Source: Pseudoscleropodium purum | Taxonomy: Eukaryota > Streptophyta > Bryopsida > Hypnales > Brachytheciaceae | Length of the DNA stretch: 64,000 bases | Assembly (NCBI GenBank): GCA_963969395.1 | Contig: OZ017795.1 | Coordinates: forward strand, 31,105,063-31,169,062 | Direction of reading: 5' to 3' | Part shown: positions 29,500 to 43,200 of the stretch, piece after piece | Position numbering within the stretch: the stretch's first letter is position 1 | Layout of the letters: each line of letters starts with the position of its first letter | Notes under the pieces: model-generated | Told to the model about the DNA's origin: nothing | What the model saw: the letters and a program-made list of their open reading frames with translations, nothing else | Database searches by the model: none | Translations under genes and position numbers: made by a program

Positions 29500-30158
29500 T
29501 AATCGCTTAAGACAATGCATAACACTAGGACAATGTCAATTTGTTGGATAAATTGACGGACAAGAGAAGATAGAGCTTCCTGTACTACTATCACTTCTAC
29601 CAACACATTGGGAGAAGGGAACCTTTGTTGGGCCATCAGTGAAGCAAGTAGAAGTGAAAGGGTGATGGACATCCCTAGTCTTTTCCTTGGAATCACTAGA
29701 TAACTCAACAATAAGGCTTAAAAAAGGCTTCTTAAAGGAATTCCTTGAACTTTGACCATCTTCACCATAAGGGTGAGGTGTACCAAAAAACTCCACTTTC
29801 ACAACTCGCAATACTAGAATTTGTGCAATAGATGCATTAGACAAGGGGGTAGGGATGTTGGTTGAGGCGGAAATCATATGAGCGTTCAAACCAAATGCCC
29901 TAAAAAAGCCACCGATAAACACCACACATAACCATAAACATTTGGAATTCTAGGCATGAGAATCGATTGAAGGAGAGTTCCAAAATTTGATTGAATTTCT
30001 TCTTCAACATAAATAGAAGACTCTTTGAAACCATAACGGACGTGAAGCACATCACTCAAAACATCAACAAATCCTTCTAGGTTTAGATGCAAGAGAAGAA
30101 GCACCTCATGATCGTCAACTCTAATCGAAGCTATAGAAAAATAAAAAAATAAAAGCAA
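29500..30158 (-). pseudogene. Possible N-terminal part of the MULE-like pseudogene
   Basis: Two minus-strand frames (29886-30158 and 29536-29925) contain acidic, serine-rich protein-like sequence: LEGFVDVLSDVLHVRYGF near the front, then ELSSDSKEKTRDVHHPF. They lie just upstream of, and on the same strand as, the zinc-binding portion of the MULE-like pseudogene. They could be its disordered N-terminal region, broken by frameshifts, or part of a separate gene relic. No motif decides this. Confidence 0.35.
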
Positions 30159-32150
30159 GATGGATAGATTTCATAATATCAATCAATACTACACATGATG
30201 TATTTTAAGTAATGCTAAAGGTTCTCGTACAATTGCATTTCCAGTGTGAGTGTCACATATTGTCAAGTGAAGAGATATGACATAAATGAATCCGTTTACC
30301 TAAAAATATGAGGTAATTCTTAAGTAGATAAAATCTATGGAAATCAACTTTGACACTTATAGTAGGAGGAAATTTTTAAATAAGCAAATCTTATAATCTT
30401 TGAGAATCTTTAAGATTTATCTAAGTAATAACTTCCAATTCAATCATATTGTGTTTGTTTAAAATGTGGATGGCCACAACTAGCACCCATAAGATAATTT
30501 GACATAAATCAATTATGTGAAACAAAAGAATTTGTTGTCAATTTGTACCACTCTTTAGAATTCAATAGTCGTCAAAATGGAAAATGAATATGTCTTCTCA
30601 CAATAGCGAGTTCAAAATCTGTAAGGAAGAAATCTACAATGATCACCAAAAAAATTAAATATATGTACAAATGCCTGAAAGAAGTAAGTAGTCCACAAAA
30701 ATTTGGTAGTTGAAGCATGGATTCTCAAATTTGATGGAAGACATTTTAATAAATAGTTCCTCCCTCTTACAACTTGATATATATACACATAACAAGGTTG
30801 TAGTTCAATCTCTTACAAATCATTACTATACTAGGATACTTAGACTTTGCATAGGACAAATGCACGGAGTTAAGCTTGGTTCCCATTCATTTGAGAGACC
30901 CAAATGGAGGGAAAAGTCCACTTCCCATTACTCTATAAAGAAAGCACTAAATCGATCAAGGGAACAAAGGATACAAAAAGTAATTAGTACAAGTGATTTA
31001 TTTAGTGTTACTAAGAAGCTTATGTTTACTAGTATTGAAGACACTACAACTCTAAATTCACCTTCAAGGTCTTGTTTACAGACGAACCTAGTCTTAGATC
31101 CAATTTGTGAAGTTCAGGAAGAAGATATTGTTCACAATTGCAGCCAATAATCTTATTAGGGTTGAAATTCATAACTCATTTTGGCCTTTATCTTTTTTCA
31201 AATTGTTGTTTACACTAAGTCTTATAAGTATATCAATTATTAGGGAGTGTTTGAGAATGACGACTGAACGTAACTAGAATATTGTCACTCAAGAATTTTG
31301 CATAGTTTAGCGTCAAAAGCAAAATGAAGTGACATTTATTTGTGGCCCTAGAATAGGTAAAGATAGGAAACAAAGACTAGGAGAATTATTGGGAGCCTTA
31401 AAAAACAACCTTGACTGAAGTGGCTACATTTGGAAACCTTAAACTTCAATCTACCCCATTACACCACAAAAAAGAGCAATTTGTCGAAAAGACTAAATTG
31501 GCCATCATAAAAAATAAGCAAGTAAGACCATCCACATTCCCACTCACAAGTGCAAAAAGTCATTGGGCCAATATTTGTTACAGAAAATTAGAAAGAGCGT
31601 ACCAAGAGTCAATAATGCTTCTAGATTAGAAGGAACTAATGAATGAGTACTGGTGAGTATTACTTTAGGGTGTTTCACTAACTTGCAATCTTTTGGCTTT
31701 TAATCTTGCTCTATTTTATCCTATTTTTAGGTTAGTTTTTGTAATTAAGTTGCCTTCTTCTTGTTTTTTTTATCAATTCTATATGACCTTTAATAGAGGC
31801 AAATGTCTACCTTCCATTACTTAGTCATTCCTTGCTTTTCTACAACCTAGTCCCCATTGTTCTTGACTAAAATTGAAATAATTAATTATTTCAATTTTAT
31901 TGCATTTTAAGGTCATCTTGGGCTTGAGCATTTTGAGCAGAAGAAGGCACATTTTCTTTTCCTACAATTCAATTGAAATAAAAAACCATATTCTCTTAAA
32001 TCTAATATATATATTTAGCTTGTAAAAATAAATAAAAAATTCATAATAATATAGGGCACATCATTCTAAATTTTTGTACAATAAATAATTATTTGAAAGA
32101 AAATAAAAATCCTAAAGAATTTAATTAATTTTAAGTACTCTAAAAACCTA
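30159..32150. other. Intergenic DNA with one unrecognised plus-strand frame
   Basis: Mostly AT-rich sequence. The frame at 30710-31150 (+) encodes 146 residues rich in Ser, Thr and Lys, with NRSREQRIQKVI in the middle. A second at 31411-31629 (+) is lysine-rich. I recognise neither. The longer one is above chance length for this composition and could be a fragment of a decayed element. No splice context or domain supports calling a gene. Confidence 0.35.
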
Positions 32151-33300
32151 AGATAATTAACGACCCCACTTTCATATTGAATTTGTCCAACCCGTTTACC
32201 AGCCGGTCTGAGCCTTCGACCCTAAACCGAGCGTCTAGGCTACGTTTCGAGCCTCCTATGGTTCATAGCCTCCATGTTCGTCCGGAGCCACCGCGTCCAT
32301 GTTGAGCCTTTGTGCTCATCTTCGGCCTATGCTTGTCCCCTTTGCCGCGATTCAGGGTGTTGTTGCAAATCGATCTGCTCGAGACTTGTTCCTTCATCAT
32401 CAAACAGAGCTAAACCTTGTGAATTGGCTATAACATCTTTACAACTTGGAAACATGCCCTTCTTAAATTTTGTTTTTGATTTCCCCATCCCATTGTAGCT
32501 TGGCTCTAGAGACGAGGATACTGTCACGACAAGGTCCCAAAGCCTTCAAGATCGTTGCAACAAACGAATTGAGATTTTGAACTAAGAAAAATACATTCCT
32601 TTTTGCTCAATCCTAATTACACTCCCCTCGAATGACTTCTCTGTGCATTTCTCATTTTGTCTCTTTTTTTTGAAGGAAGATATGTTTGGTTGCAACCAAT
32701 TTAGGGTTTGAAGAACGTCCAACTACGCATTGGCTTTATCAAGAAACAATAAAATCTTTAGGTTGAGAACTCCCCCTAGTGGCAGATAGTCACGGTGTCC
32801 CAATTAAGGTTGTAATCACCAAGTCGGTTGTTTTTAATTCACTTCTCTCAAAGATCACATCCTTCCTGCTTCCCAATGTGGAAATAACATCCTTCCTCCT
32901 TCTCGCACGTGACCCCGCCCTTTGGTCGCTTCAAAGTTGAGAACTCTGCTATGTTGAGCTCTTAGGGGCAATTATCTGAATCTTTGATTTACCTCAAGAA
33001 GATAGGAATCACTGTATTTGTGGGAGATGAAGAGGTGAGGATTTGGTTCCTTCGGGTGTACCAACATTTTGCAGCCTATGTGCTAATGGACGAACGATGG
33101 GCAAGTTGAGGATCTTAATTTTGAAAGCATGTATTTTAGTAGTAGAGGCTTTGTAGATTACGAGGTTTAGTTTGAATTGTATTCTAGTTGATCCCTGTGC
33201 GTAGTTTGGTTTAGGGTTGCAGCCAAATAATCTGTGCAGAATTAGGATTGTGCTCCTCTCCAGCCACAAGCTCTTTATGCTACCAAAACCACAACTAGTG
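32150..33300. other. GC-richer island, possible exon relic on the minus strand
   Basis: Base composition rises at about 32.19-32.53 kb and the minus-strand frame 32327-32527 reads protein-like (MGKSKTKFKKGMFPSC, then FDDEGTSLEQIDLQQH). It has no recognised domain and no matching partner exons were found nearby, so it is noted without a gene call. A plus-strand frame overlaps it. Confidence 0.3.
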
Positions 33301-35774
33301 CAAATGAATATGTTTGTGATCTAGCGTGGCTGTCAAGCCATTCGTGCCATTCAATTTCTCATGTCAAGTCGTTCAAGCTATTTGAGCCATTTGATCTCTC
33401 CATTCAAACCTTTGATCTCATTTGTCAAGCCAATCAATCTCTCTTGTTGACAATTGTATTGGTTGGAGGGAGCCAAATCAATTTGTTGGTTTCTTCAGTT
33501 TCTTTCAGATTGAGCTTAGTTGGGGAACTATGTGTGATAAATTTTTGGATTTTGGATGTAGTAGAATGATGGTTACTGTTATTGCACAATGTACTTGTTT
33601 GATTTGGTTTTGTGATGCTTTTCAAGACTCTCTATGCGTGATTTGGCTTGGTTTGGTTTGAATCAATTTGATTTGGTTTGGTGATCACTATGTATATTTT
33701 GTTTTGTTTTTTGGTGTTATTGAATATCTCTCTATGTGGTTTGGTTTCAAAATTTGAGGGAATAATCACTGTTTGTAATTGGTTTTGGTTTTGGTCCGTA
33801 ATTGGATTTTCTGATCTAAGTGCGTCATCGGTTTCAAGGATCTCAGTGCGTGTTTTATTTTGGTTTTGCTATGCTAGCGAATGATCATTGTTATCGTATA
33901 ATAGAGATTCAAGTTATGGTCCTTTTATTGAAAGATCCGATCTCAGATTATTGAGATTAATTTGTCCACAACCGAAGCTTGCAAGTGCCAATTTCATATT
34001 CTAGTTTTTTAATCGCGATCCAAGGAAGTTGGACAGTAGAAAGCATCTCGATCCTATAGACACCTAAACCTGCTCAACTCAACTCGATCCCGTCTCTTCC
34101 AACTCGATCCTATCCATTTCAGCTGGTTTTGGTGTGGTTTAGGCATATAGTCGTTGCCGACTGAGTCTCCGAAGCAGTCTCAAGGTAGCTACAATCAAGG
34201 ACAAATGAGTAGATGGGTAGTTGCAAGAAAGGGTGGTACTATTTTCTATCACACTTAGAGTTGCATAGTTTAGTTTGGCCATAACTTTTAGAGAATAAAG
34301 CCAATGTACTTGAATTTTTTATTGAAGATGACCAACTTGTTGATGAAGAGAATTCTTATTTTTCAAAAAAATTCAAAAATCTTTTTATAGTTAAATTCTA
34401 ATTTAGCTAATTTGTCACACTTTATAGTTTAGGGTTTTTTAGTATTGTAAAGTGCCCTTAATTGATGATGTAGAGCTAAAATTTGTGTGGAATATTCCCA
34501 CACTAGAGATTCATGTGCCCAACAAAAAAAACTTTTAAAAAAAATATAATTTTATGGCGTTCACATGCATGCAAACAGAGGGCCCTTGCATGCGCATTTC
34601 TGAAGAGTAAAGATGGTTTTTTCTTAATTTTTTTGATGAAATATGATTACCATAAAGTTCTGAGAAATAACCAAATTTTAGATTTTTTTTATCATGATTT
34701 TTTATTTATTATTAATTTAAACCTCATTGTATCTATTTTCTGTAATAATCTGAGTTTTTTTTCAAAAAAGAATATTCCAGTACTTTGTAGTATTCATAGT
34801 ACTCAAAACGGCACTTTCAGCTGTCAATTTTCTTGATCTATTGCACAATACTTTGTAGTACTCATAGTACTATACCACAAAAAGTTTGTTTTGAGCTGAA
34901 AGTGATAAAAAACAGACACCCTTTCTTGCAACGACCTAGATAGGAGCTCACGAGATTCAGATATAAATGCTTTTCAATATTGAATTGACAACGGTCGTGG
35001 AATGCAAATTTCAACATTGCTAGTTGATAGTGCAAATTCCAATGGTGTCGGTGCCAACAAGTCTCTTCCACCAGGTCATTCACACTTGCTTTGGCCTCAA
35101 ACCTAATTAAAATCCGAGAATGGAAGATAATTACAGTAATAATATCTGTAAGCTTGTTATGTTAGGGTTTCATTTATCTTTGTGCTAAGTTGTAGCTACA
35201 AATTATAGGGATAATGTATGTAGTCAGCACCGACTGGGCTTTAAGCTGCTTGCTATTTAGGCGACAAAGCTACTTTTTTGAATGTGATCTCTCTACTTTT
35301 TGGATAAATATATTGAAATCTCTTACCAAGCTTGTCAATTTGTTTGAGCTTGTGTACTTGACAAATTGCCCGATAAAGATTTCAAGCATGCTCCTTATTT
35401 CCTGATAGTACCCTTATGTTTTTGAATTGGTTTTTATTTTGAGTTTTAGTCTAATTGGCACCAACTGGTTCTATTTTAGTCGGATATGTCAGCTACTATA
35501 CTAAGACTTATGGTATAGTAGATCAAATAAAGTTTGAATGTTTACATGCTTTTTGTTATTATCATTTGGATTATGCATGCCATTACCATTGTCATGGAAC
35601 ACATCCTCATCTTTGAAATAGGTATAAATTCTGATATTCTATAGTTTAGGGATAATGGCATGTTTATAAACCTCTAGATAATTGCCATTTAGGTTTAATT
35701 ATTAAAGACTATTCAAGTTTGTGCCTTTGTTGGCACTGACCAATTCATCTTTGATTTGTCTTTGCAAATACAAA
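33300..35774. other. AT-rich and T/G-rich intergenic DNA
   Basis: Contains a stretch of degenerate 'gatttggtttgg' motifs (about 33600-33850) and a pair of 23-bp near-identical direct repeats at 34781-34803 and 34849-34871 (one mismatch). Between and beyond these lies a short inverted pair (cactttcagct near 34812, agctgaaagtg near 34895). No gene was recognised. Confidence 0.45.
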
Positions 35775-36018
35775 CTTGAAATCAGGGTTGACAAATCAGT
35801 ATGTCCGCCCCAAAATAGCGTCCGTAACCCGGACGCCAGCGGACGCAGCGTCCCTCCCGCCATCAGAAGGTGGACAAGCGGGGCGGGGCAGGGCGGGACG
35901 GACAAGGCGGGGCGGACGGGTGGACAGGCGGACCGTGAATGTCAGCGGATGCTGTGGACACAGCATCCGCGTTCGGACGTCCCAGACGTCCGACCGTCCT
36001 GTCAACCCTGCTTGAAAT
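35775..36018. mobile_element. GC-rich hAT-type MITE, copy 2, with target duplication
   Basis: Element 35783-36010 (228 bp), starting cagggttgacaa and ending tgtcaaccctg. It is flanked by the perfect 8-bp duplication cttgaaat (35775-35782 and 36011-36018). It matches the reverse complement of the copy at 28514-28792 along most of its length but lacks two internal blocks, one of about 16 bp near the start and one of about 55 bp in the middle. Several differences are C-to-T or G-to-A at CpG sites relative to copy 1, the pattern left by cytosine methylation decay. It lies about 240 bp upstream of the first recognised exon of the ParB-like pseudogene. Confidence 0.93.
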
Positions 36019-36259
36019 TGACTTCAAAAAAATTTATTTAAATTTGTGATTCATTGATATGCCTGTTCACTGCTACAAGATTTGGAGACTTTCTTGTACA
36101 CAAGAGCTTTGAAGAATCCAAGGAGAGTATTACGATTTCAAGTAGAGACAATAGTTAGAGAAGCATCCGACAGCCAAGTAAGCCCCAATATCCATTACAA
36201 GTTGGTTCATAGTATAGAGTTGACAATATAACTTATATATTAATCATGTTTTGATATAG

Positions 36260-39200
36260 GTGCCGATGGCGATTGACACTGAGGATGTTGTCGAATGTCA
36301 AGAAGTGTTCCTAGATAGTAATATTGACAACAAAAACATTGAAGACCCAAAGAGGAATGAACATGAGTTGCAATTGTTACAAAAGGTAAATTCCATTGCA
36401 TGCATTGAGGCAATGAGAATATTACTGAAGGAAGAATCGCAGTTCACAATTCTTCTTTGCCGCCTCATTCCAATGCCAATTGTCCAACCTTTATTGGACT
36501 TTGATATCAAGAAATTGGAAGTGGAGTTCACGCACGGTTATAGACCAGGTTCAAGTGTTTTTTATGTCTTAGTGTGCAACGAGAATAGGGTGGTTCAAAA
36601 TCTTTCTGAGGATGAAAAAACCAAAATGAGCCCATTGTGGAAACTTGAGAGTGAACTCTTTGATAACACACTACAACAAAGCAAACACCTCCAACATTTG
36701 GTAGGCCGAATGTTTTTCATATGTGATGGAAACCATAGATTCAAGGCTTGGACTAGCTTCATTGATCGAGTATAGAAAGAGGATCCAAAATGGCACATTT
36801 TCGTGGACAACATTTGTTTGGATCCATCTGGAAAAACAGGGCTTTTATTACATGCCATGAATGATATTAACAAGTAAAAATACTTTTGCGTTCTCATAAT
36901 GTTCTCTTCTCTGTTAAGTATTATGCATTGGTGCTTTTGCTTATGCTTAAATTGTTTTGTAGGTCCACTAAAAACAACCATGTGAAGACGAATCTTGTGT
37001 ATACATTGCATATGATTTGAGCTACAGGAATATAGAGCATGAAGAGTTTCAAGGTCATTCTTTTTTAATGGGAGTTCAAGAAATGCCTATAAAACCATAC
37101 AAGAGGAAAAGGCTGGTACCCGTTAATGAAAGATGTGTTCATTTCACTTCTATGGTGGGTAAATAATAATTTTAGCCATTTGAATATTTGCAAATTTGAA
37201 AACAATTCCTCTCATGATTGGAAATAAATTCGACTTTTCCTCATGAACCATGATTTTGTCATTTGCAGCAAGAAATTGCTGATGTTGCAGATGAAGCTAC
37301 GAGAAAGTTAATGGAAGAAGATTGAACTATATCAAGGACAGATGAAGAAATCACAAGTGCCATGCTTGATGCGGCGAAGTTGAAGATAAAGAGTTATAAA
37401 GGGCAGTTCTCAAAATGGTTAGTAGTTGCACATCCTGTATTTGGAGATGAGTTCTTTGCCAAGGTAAAATTGTATAACTCAAGCTATCAAGTGATTTATA
37501 AATTTCTTTTGAACTAAACAACTTCAATATGTAATTTGTTTTGGAATTAATTCTATGGATTCTTTTTTATAAAGATCACATCACATTGGAGCAAGAATTT
37601 GAAGCCTAAGATGACATTGGACAAGCTCTAATTGTTAGTGATATCCATAGCTCTTGTTTCCTTCAAAGTACAATACTTGCATTGGTGGAACTTTGCTGAT
37701 TCTACTAGAAACTGCCTACTTCCCAAGCAAACCGTTCTCAAATAAAGAGTTTGAATCTTGGCTAAACAAGGCTTGTTTTGGGACATCTATAAGTCCAAAA
37801 TACTATCTTCATGTAATTCTTATGTATTGCCATGATGTTTTTTTAGGTAATTCTTTTAAATTAAATATATATTATTATGCAATTCTAAACAAATTGAAAT
37901 GCTTTGTTTTTAGTTGGAGGAGGATTCACCATAGAATTCAAGAGGGTGCATAAAGAGGAGGGCATCATGGTTAGGGTAGATCCTTCGAAGCTACCATTAT
38001 CTCCGGCCCAATTTGTGGAGTATTGGCATATTTACACTTAGACGCACGCTTTTTTTTCTTTGTTTCAAGGAAAAGATTCTTACTCAAAAACTAGAGTGTT
38101 TACATTGTATACTTATACTTCACGCATTGTGAAGCAAGTTCTTTATAGGTAAAATACATGTATTAAGCTTATATTTGTGATGTTTTGTATTATTTATATT
38201 TGCTTTTTATTTCTATACTAATTAGTTTCTATTGTCTCCCTTCAAGTATATCATGTTTGAATTAATACCCAAAAATGTCGTAGTATGGGATCAACTTTTG
38301 AGTTTCTTGGTAGTGTAGGTTGATAGGACATTATTGGAACAATGCATGTATTCATCAAGGTTAATTCGATCATGGAGTGTACTACAACTAAATTTTGGTT
38401 GCTAGTATTTAGATTGTGGAGGAGGTTTCTGCCCAACAGAAGAGGAATCCAAAATGAAAACAATTGAGCAAACAAAAAAGGGACTAGGTGCTAGCGGTCT
38501 TCTGAATCCAATTGATGGCAAAACACCAACAAAGCAAGATATTGGCCTTGATCTTTCTTATTTGAATGAAAAAGATAAGGTCAGAGTTGTAAAACAGATG
38601 AAAAGAGCTACTGAGAAAGCCAAAGCACAAAAAAAGTAGCAAAACCTCAAGAAAGTAGAAAAGGATTCGCAAGCTAGTTTAGTGGCCAACGTGAAAGCCT
38701 TGGTTGTTGAGGTTGTAGCTACTATAAAGGCTATAGGTAAGGCAACTAAACACTTACTAAGGATTGATGCATTTTGCGGAGATGGTACTCAAATTTCTTT
38801 AGCTTCTCCAACCCAAGGCATACAAAAGTGAAATAGTTCTTCTGTTGATTGAACTATTTCCCGTCTTTCACTTGGCAATGTGCCAATGCCATTGGCAATT
38901 GATTCTGAGTTTTCAGGAGTGAATATTTTCATTTTCAATGGATCATTGCACTCTCTTTTCAGCCATCATATTCAACATGGAGTGTTTCCTTTAGGGTAGA
39001 ATGACTTGCAATCTTTTCTTGACCAGGTAGATTTCAAAATCCTTTTTTAATTTGCTTTGTCTTTGTTTAAGTTTATTTGACTATTATAATCATCTTTTTT
39101 TTTCTAATTCTTGTTTTTGGACAATACAAGGGAGATAAAGAATGATCATTCAAAGGCATTGTCTCCCATTCTCGAGCTATTGATCTCATGGTTTTAGATA

Positions 39201-40250
39201 TTCCAGAGGGACTTTTTGTCCCTAGGGTATTAATTCTTGCATCTGCTATTTTACAATGGAACGTTCTTCATTTAGATTTTTTGAAGTCTATCTTTGGTTT
39301 CATTGGGAGCCATTTGCATGATGACGGAGCTATACTCATTTTCCATCTAGCCAAGCTTTTCACTTTAAAGTATATACAAGTGGACAGGGATCAATTGTCT
39401 ACATTTAGCCAACCCTTGTGATTCATCAAAGACAGTATTGTACAATTTTTTGTTGCTATTGTATTTGTTTTGTAATTATATATATGTGGATGATCGTTTT
39501 ATGAATAAGATTGCTTATACTTTTGATATTTGTTGGTTTAATACATGCAAACTCTCATTTTTGGCATTCAAATGCATGTGAGGAACTTTCCAAATGGTCC
39601 TCTTTCTCAATTCAAAATTCAGATGGTCCCACATTTGAATGCTGTTGGAATTGACGTAGATTTTGATGATGTTCTCCACAACATGGTAACTAAAGAGTCC
39701 CAACTATTGGATGGAAATATTCTTTGGTGAGGTTTGTGGGAGAAAGATCTTGGTCTAATTTAGATTCTTATTGAATCCTTTTTACTAATCGGCAATGTGG
39801 TATTCAACTACTCTGCAGCTACAGGTTTCAAATTTTTAAATTTTTTTCTCATTTTTACTTTACATACTTTAATGTCATTAATATCTCCTATTTTTTATTA
39901 TATTTTGTTTTGGATGTTTAAATTCATTGAACTTCTTTCATTCCCGATGCCAAGTTTTAAATGACTTTCTATTTATTTTTTGATTCCGGTGTTCACATTC
40001 TCAATTTGTTTAACAAATTCATGTATTGCAAGTTCTAGCATTCATGCTTGCTATAGGCCTAGTCGCCACATTATAGCATTTGAAGAAGATGCATTCATCT
40101 TCAATGCTCTTTTACAGTCACTCATCGTTTATGAAGAAGGCCCTGTTTCGAAAAAGGCGATGGGTGGACAAAGGAAGTAGTAGCTCAAATCCAGATTCTA
40201 ATGTTGATTCCGAAGTACTAGACATAGAAGCTACTAATTTATTTTGTACG
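36260..40250 (+). pseudogene. Multi-exon pseudogene joining ParB-like and DNA-methyltransferase-like domains
   Basis: Exon-like blocks with plausible GT-AG borders lie in order: 36260-36873, 36963-37154, 37269-37463, one starting at 37575, about 38409-39026, 39131-39420, about 39560-39824 and about 40030-40250. Block 1 carries LLCRLIPMP and then CDGNHRFKAW (36722-36751), matching the layout of ParB/sulfiredoxin-fold domains, where an 'R.IP' strand precedes a 'DGxHRxxA' box. Block 5 has a basic, Lys-rich coiled-coil-like stretch. Block 6 has DLMVLDIPEG (motif IV-like, 39194-39211) and HDDGAILIFHL. Block 7 ends GNVVFNYSAATG (motif I-like, about 39791-39824). Block 8 has RHIIAFEED (motif II-like, 40067-40090). 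Motif order IV-then-I is that of beta-class N4/N6 DNA methyltransferases. In-frame stops (36773, two around 39728-39760, one after EED at about 37323) and frameshifts make it a pseudogene. Retained introns argue against retroposition. Domain calls are inferred from motifs only. Confidence 0.6.
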
Positions 40251-43200
40251 TAAGTCTTTAAGTTTAATATTTGCATACCCATATTGAAATTTTCTCTACT
40301 ATGTGTCAATTTATTACTTGTTCAATGTTATGGACTAATGATCTTCATGTTTGCTTCTTTCACAACTCAAGGGTGACTTTGACTTCTAAAAGGAGCTCTA
40401 TTTTTCACTCTACATTGAAGAAGATATTGGATAGTCCTCTTCACCCTTTCTTGTTACTAATTTATACTTCTAATTTGGTAGAACATCTAGTCAAGGTACC
40501 ACTTGGTATTTCTAGATCTTATTCTTTTAGTGGAGATCCGAGAGTTTTGCAGTTTTTTGATGATGCAACAGAATGTTCTGATGAAACCCCTAATTCTCAC
40601 TGTCCTCGTGATTGTGAGTAGTACATAGATTTTTGCTCTTTGTTATGTACTTTGGGTGTTCCTATATGTGCATTATAATGCTTTCATTACATCGGTGAGA
40701 CTAAAAGGGCCAGTGAATTTCCTCTTAGCAGTCATCTTTGTGCAATTGAATTTGATGTTTTCAGTACTTGAAGATCTTTTTACCTTTACTCTTGATATGC
40801 AAGAATTTTTTTGAATCTCTTTAGATCAAAACAAAATTGTGCTTCTTCCTTATCAAAATTGTACAATTCAATGTATAATTGAATTTTGAAAAAAAAGGTT
40901 TACTTCCTTGAATTTACTTTGTATGCCAAACTCCATGTATCAAATTTTTGAAGTACCCCCTTCAAATACTTTTTTAATTTGACTTTAAACTTTAAACAAC
41001 CACTTTATTTAGAGGCCCAATACTATTTTGAAATACTCATCTCAAAAACTAGGTGGCCATCTTCATCAATATCTAATTCTCTACATATTTCAATTGCATG
41101 ATCCATTGGTCAACTTGTTTGAGTACATTGTTCCAATAATTTTGATGGAATATCTTTACTGATTACAATTCAATGTGCCTAAAGTTCAAATCATTGTCTT
41201 CTCTAGCCCTTTTCAAAGGTGATCTTTGATCTTCCTACATTTCTAGAACAAGACATATATGTCTTATAACTTCTGCAATTTAGCGACACTAATGAGAGCT
41301 CTACATCTCAATTTTTAAGTAGCACCTAAATCCAAGGATATTTCCAATATATATCTATTGTATTTCCATATATTTATCTACATAGTTGTAATGTCTTCTT
41401 TTTGCATCGTGTATTATTGTTCTTTTCTAGTCTATGTTGTTTTTTTTATCCTAGTTTGTCCTCTAAACCCTTGTAGTACTTTACTTTGTATGTTTTGAAA
41501 CTATAAAACAACAATATTTTTTAATCCACGGTCTTAGGTCTATTTCTAAAAATTCCCCAAAAAATTCACCCAAAATTTGAGGCTCCTACACTCTTGGGCT
41601 CTTGGGCTCATGCTCCAAAGCTCACAAAATAGCACCCTCGGTTCAAAAATTAGGATTATGAGTAACAAATTCAAGAACTCTTGTAGTTTTAAATGTGCCC
41701 TACAATACTTCAACTAACCTTGATAATATTCCCAATTAGTGATGTTGAAGTCAATTTCATTATGAAGAAAATTATTAGAGTTGTGGCAATAATGAAAACA
41801 AGTGCAATATGCATGAACAACTTGGTCAAATAATAAAGAAAAAATCTGACAAATTGAAGAGGAAATAATTTTGTTTTGTGTGTTGATAGTGCCCCTTGAA
41901 GCAAAATTCATATTGCACCTAGAGACACCTTAATTTGTAAGGCTACACTAGAATTAAGTCAATTATGAGTCAAAGAAAAAATAAACTTCCATTGAGACAA
42001 ATGAAGTAGCAAAAGGACTATATTGCACACTACAAGTCCCACTTTAAAGATTTTGATGCATTAAACCTTAAATGACATATCAATCATTTCATAGTTAATG
42101 TCCAATTTGGATAGCTTTTTTATGCCAATTAGACTTTTGTTTCCATTTTTTAATGCATATTATATTGAATTATATGTTTTAATCATATTCCAACCTATAA
42201 TTATTCCTTGCAAAGTAACAAAATGTAATGAATTTTTTTTGTACTACAAAACCTAATTTCTCTATCCCAAAATGATCTTCTTGTTGGACAAAATTTTCAA
42301 GATTACGGCTAAAAATAACATTTAAAAAACCCATTTTGCAATGCAAATAGAGTTTGATACACTCCCAGTGTCCCTAAAACTTTGAATTTTGGAGATCTTT
42401 TTTAAAGTGCAATTTTAGAGTATTGAAAAGTGGAATTTGGGGGACATTTTTTAAAGAGCAATGGTGGGCACTTAATTATTGAATGTGAAGTCAAATATTT
42501 TGCATTTCTAACAAACTTGACTCCTTTTCTATGGAAGTCTCCAAATATGTAGTTATCCTACTCATTCACTTGTACTCTGTATTACAAACTCTAGAAGTAG
42601 GTGGAAATTTGTCCATACTTAAATGACTTCTTAAGAAGTAGCAACTATGAATGGCACTTCATTTATATTTCATGCATTTTAAGTAATTGAAATATCAATT
42701 ATAGCACTTGTTTCATGATTACATTGAATGGCAAAAAATTAGTTACGATTTTTGAGAAACAGAAATGGATGTAGATGGTAAATGCTTTAATACTTTTCTA
42801 CCCAATACAAATGAAAAGCTCATGAAAATGGGCAACTAACATAGGGGAGGTTGAATGAAGTAGTATCATATATCAATGGAAAATGGATTTAGAAAAAGGT
42901 ATTGGTGAAAATATAGAACACCAAGGACGTTTATAAAAAAGATAGTAGAGTACCTTCTTTACACTATGGAAGTGACATGGTAGGAATTTTGAATCTTCTC
43001 ATGTCAAAAAAAAAAATCTTTATACTTTTTATATTGAAAATCTATTAGAAGGTATGAAATCAAAATTATATAATTTCATAGTAGCAATCCAACATGGCAC
43101 ATATGCGTACTAGGCTTTCAAATATGGTAGGAGTGTAATTCATACATATTTTTTAAAATGCCGTAATCAAGAAATTCTAACTAAAAATTGCCTTTTTAAT

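Noticed and set aside
33422..33884. Plus-strand frames at 33422-33661 and 33678-33884
   Set aside because: Phe/Trp/Cys-rich translations of degenerate 'tttggt' repeats; no signal for a real protein.
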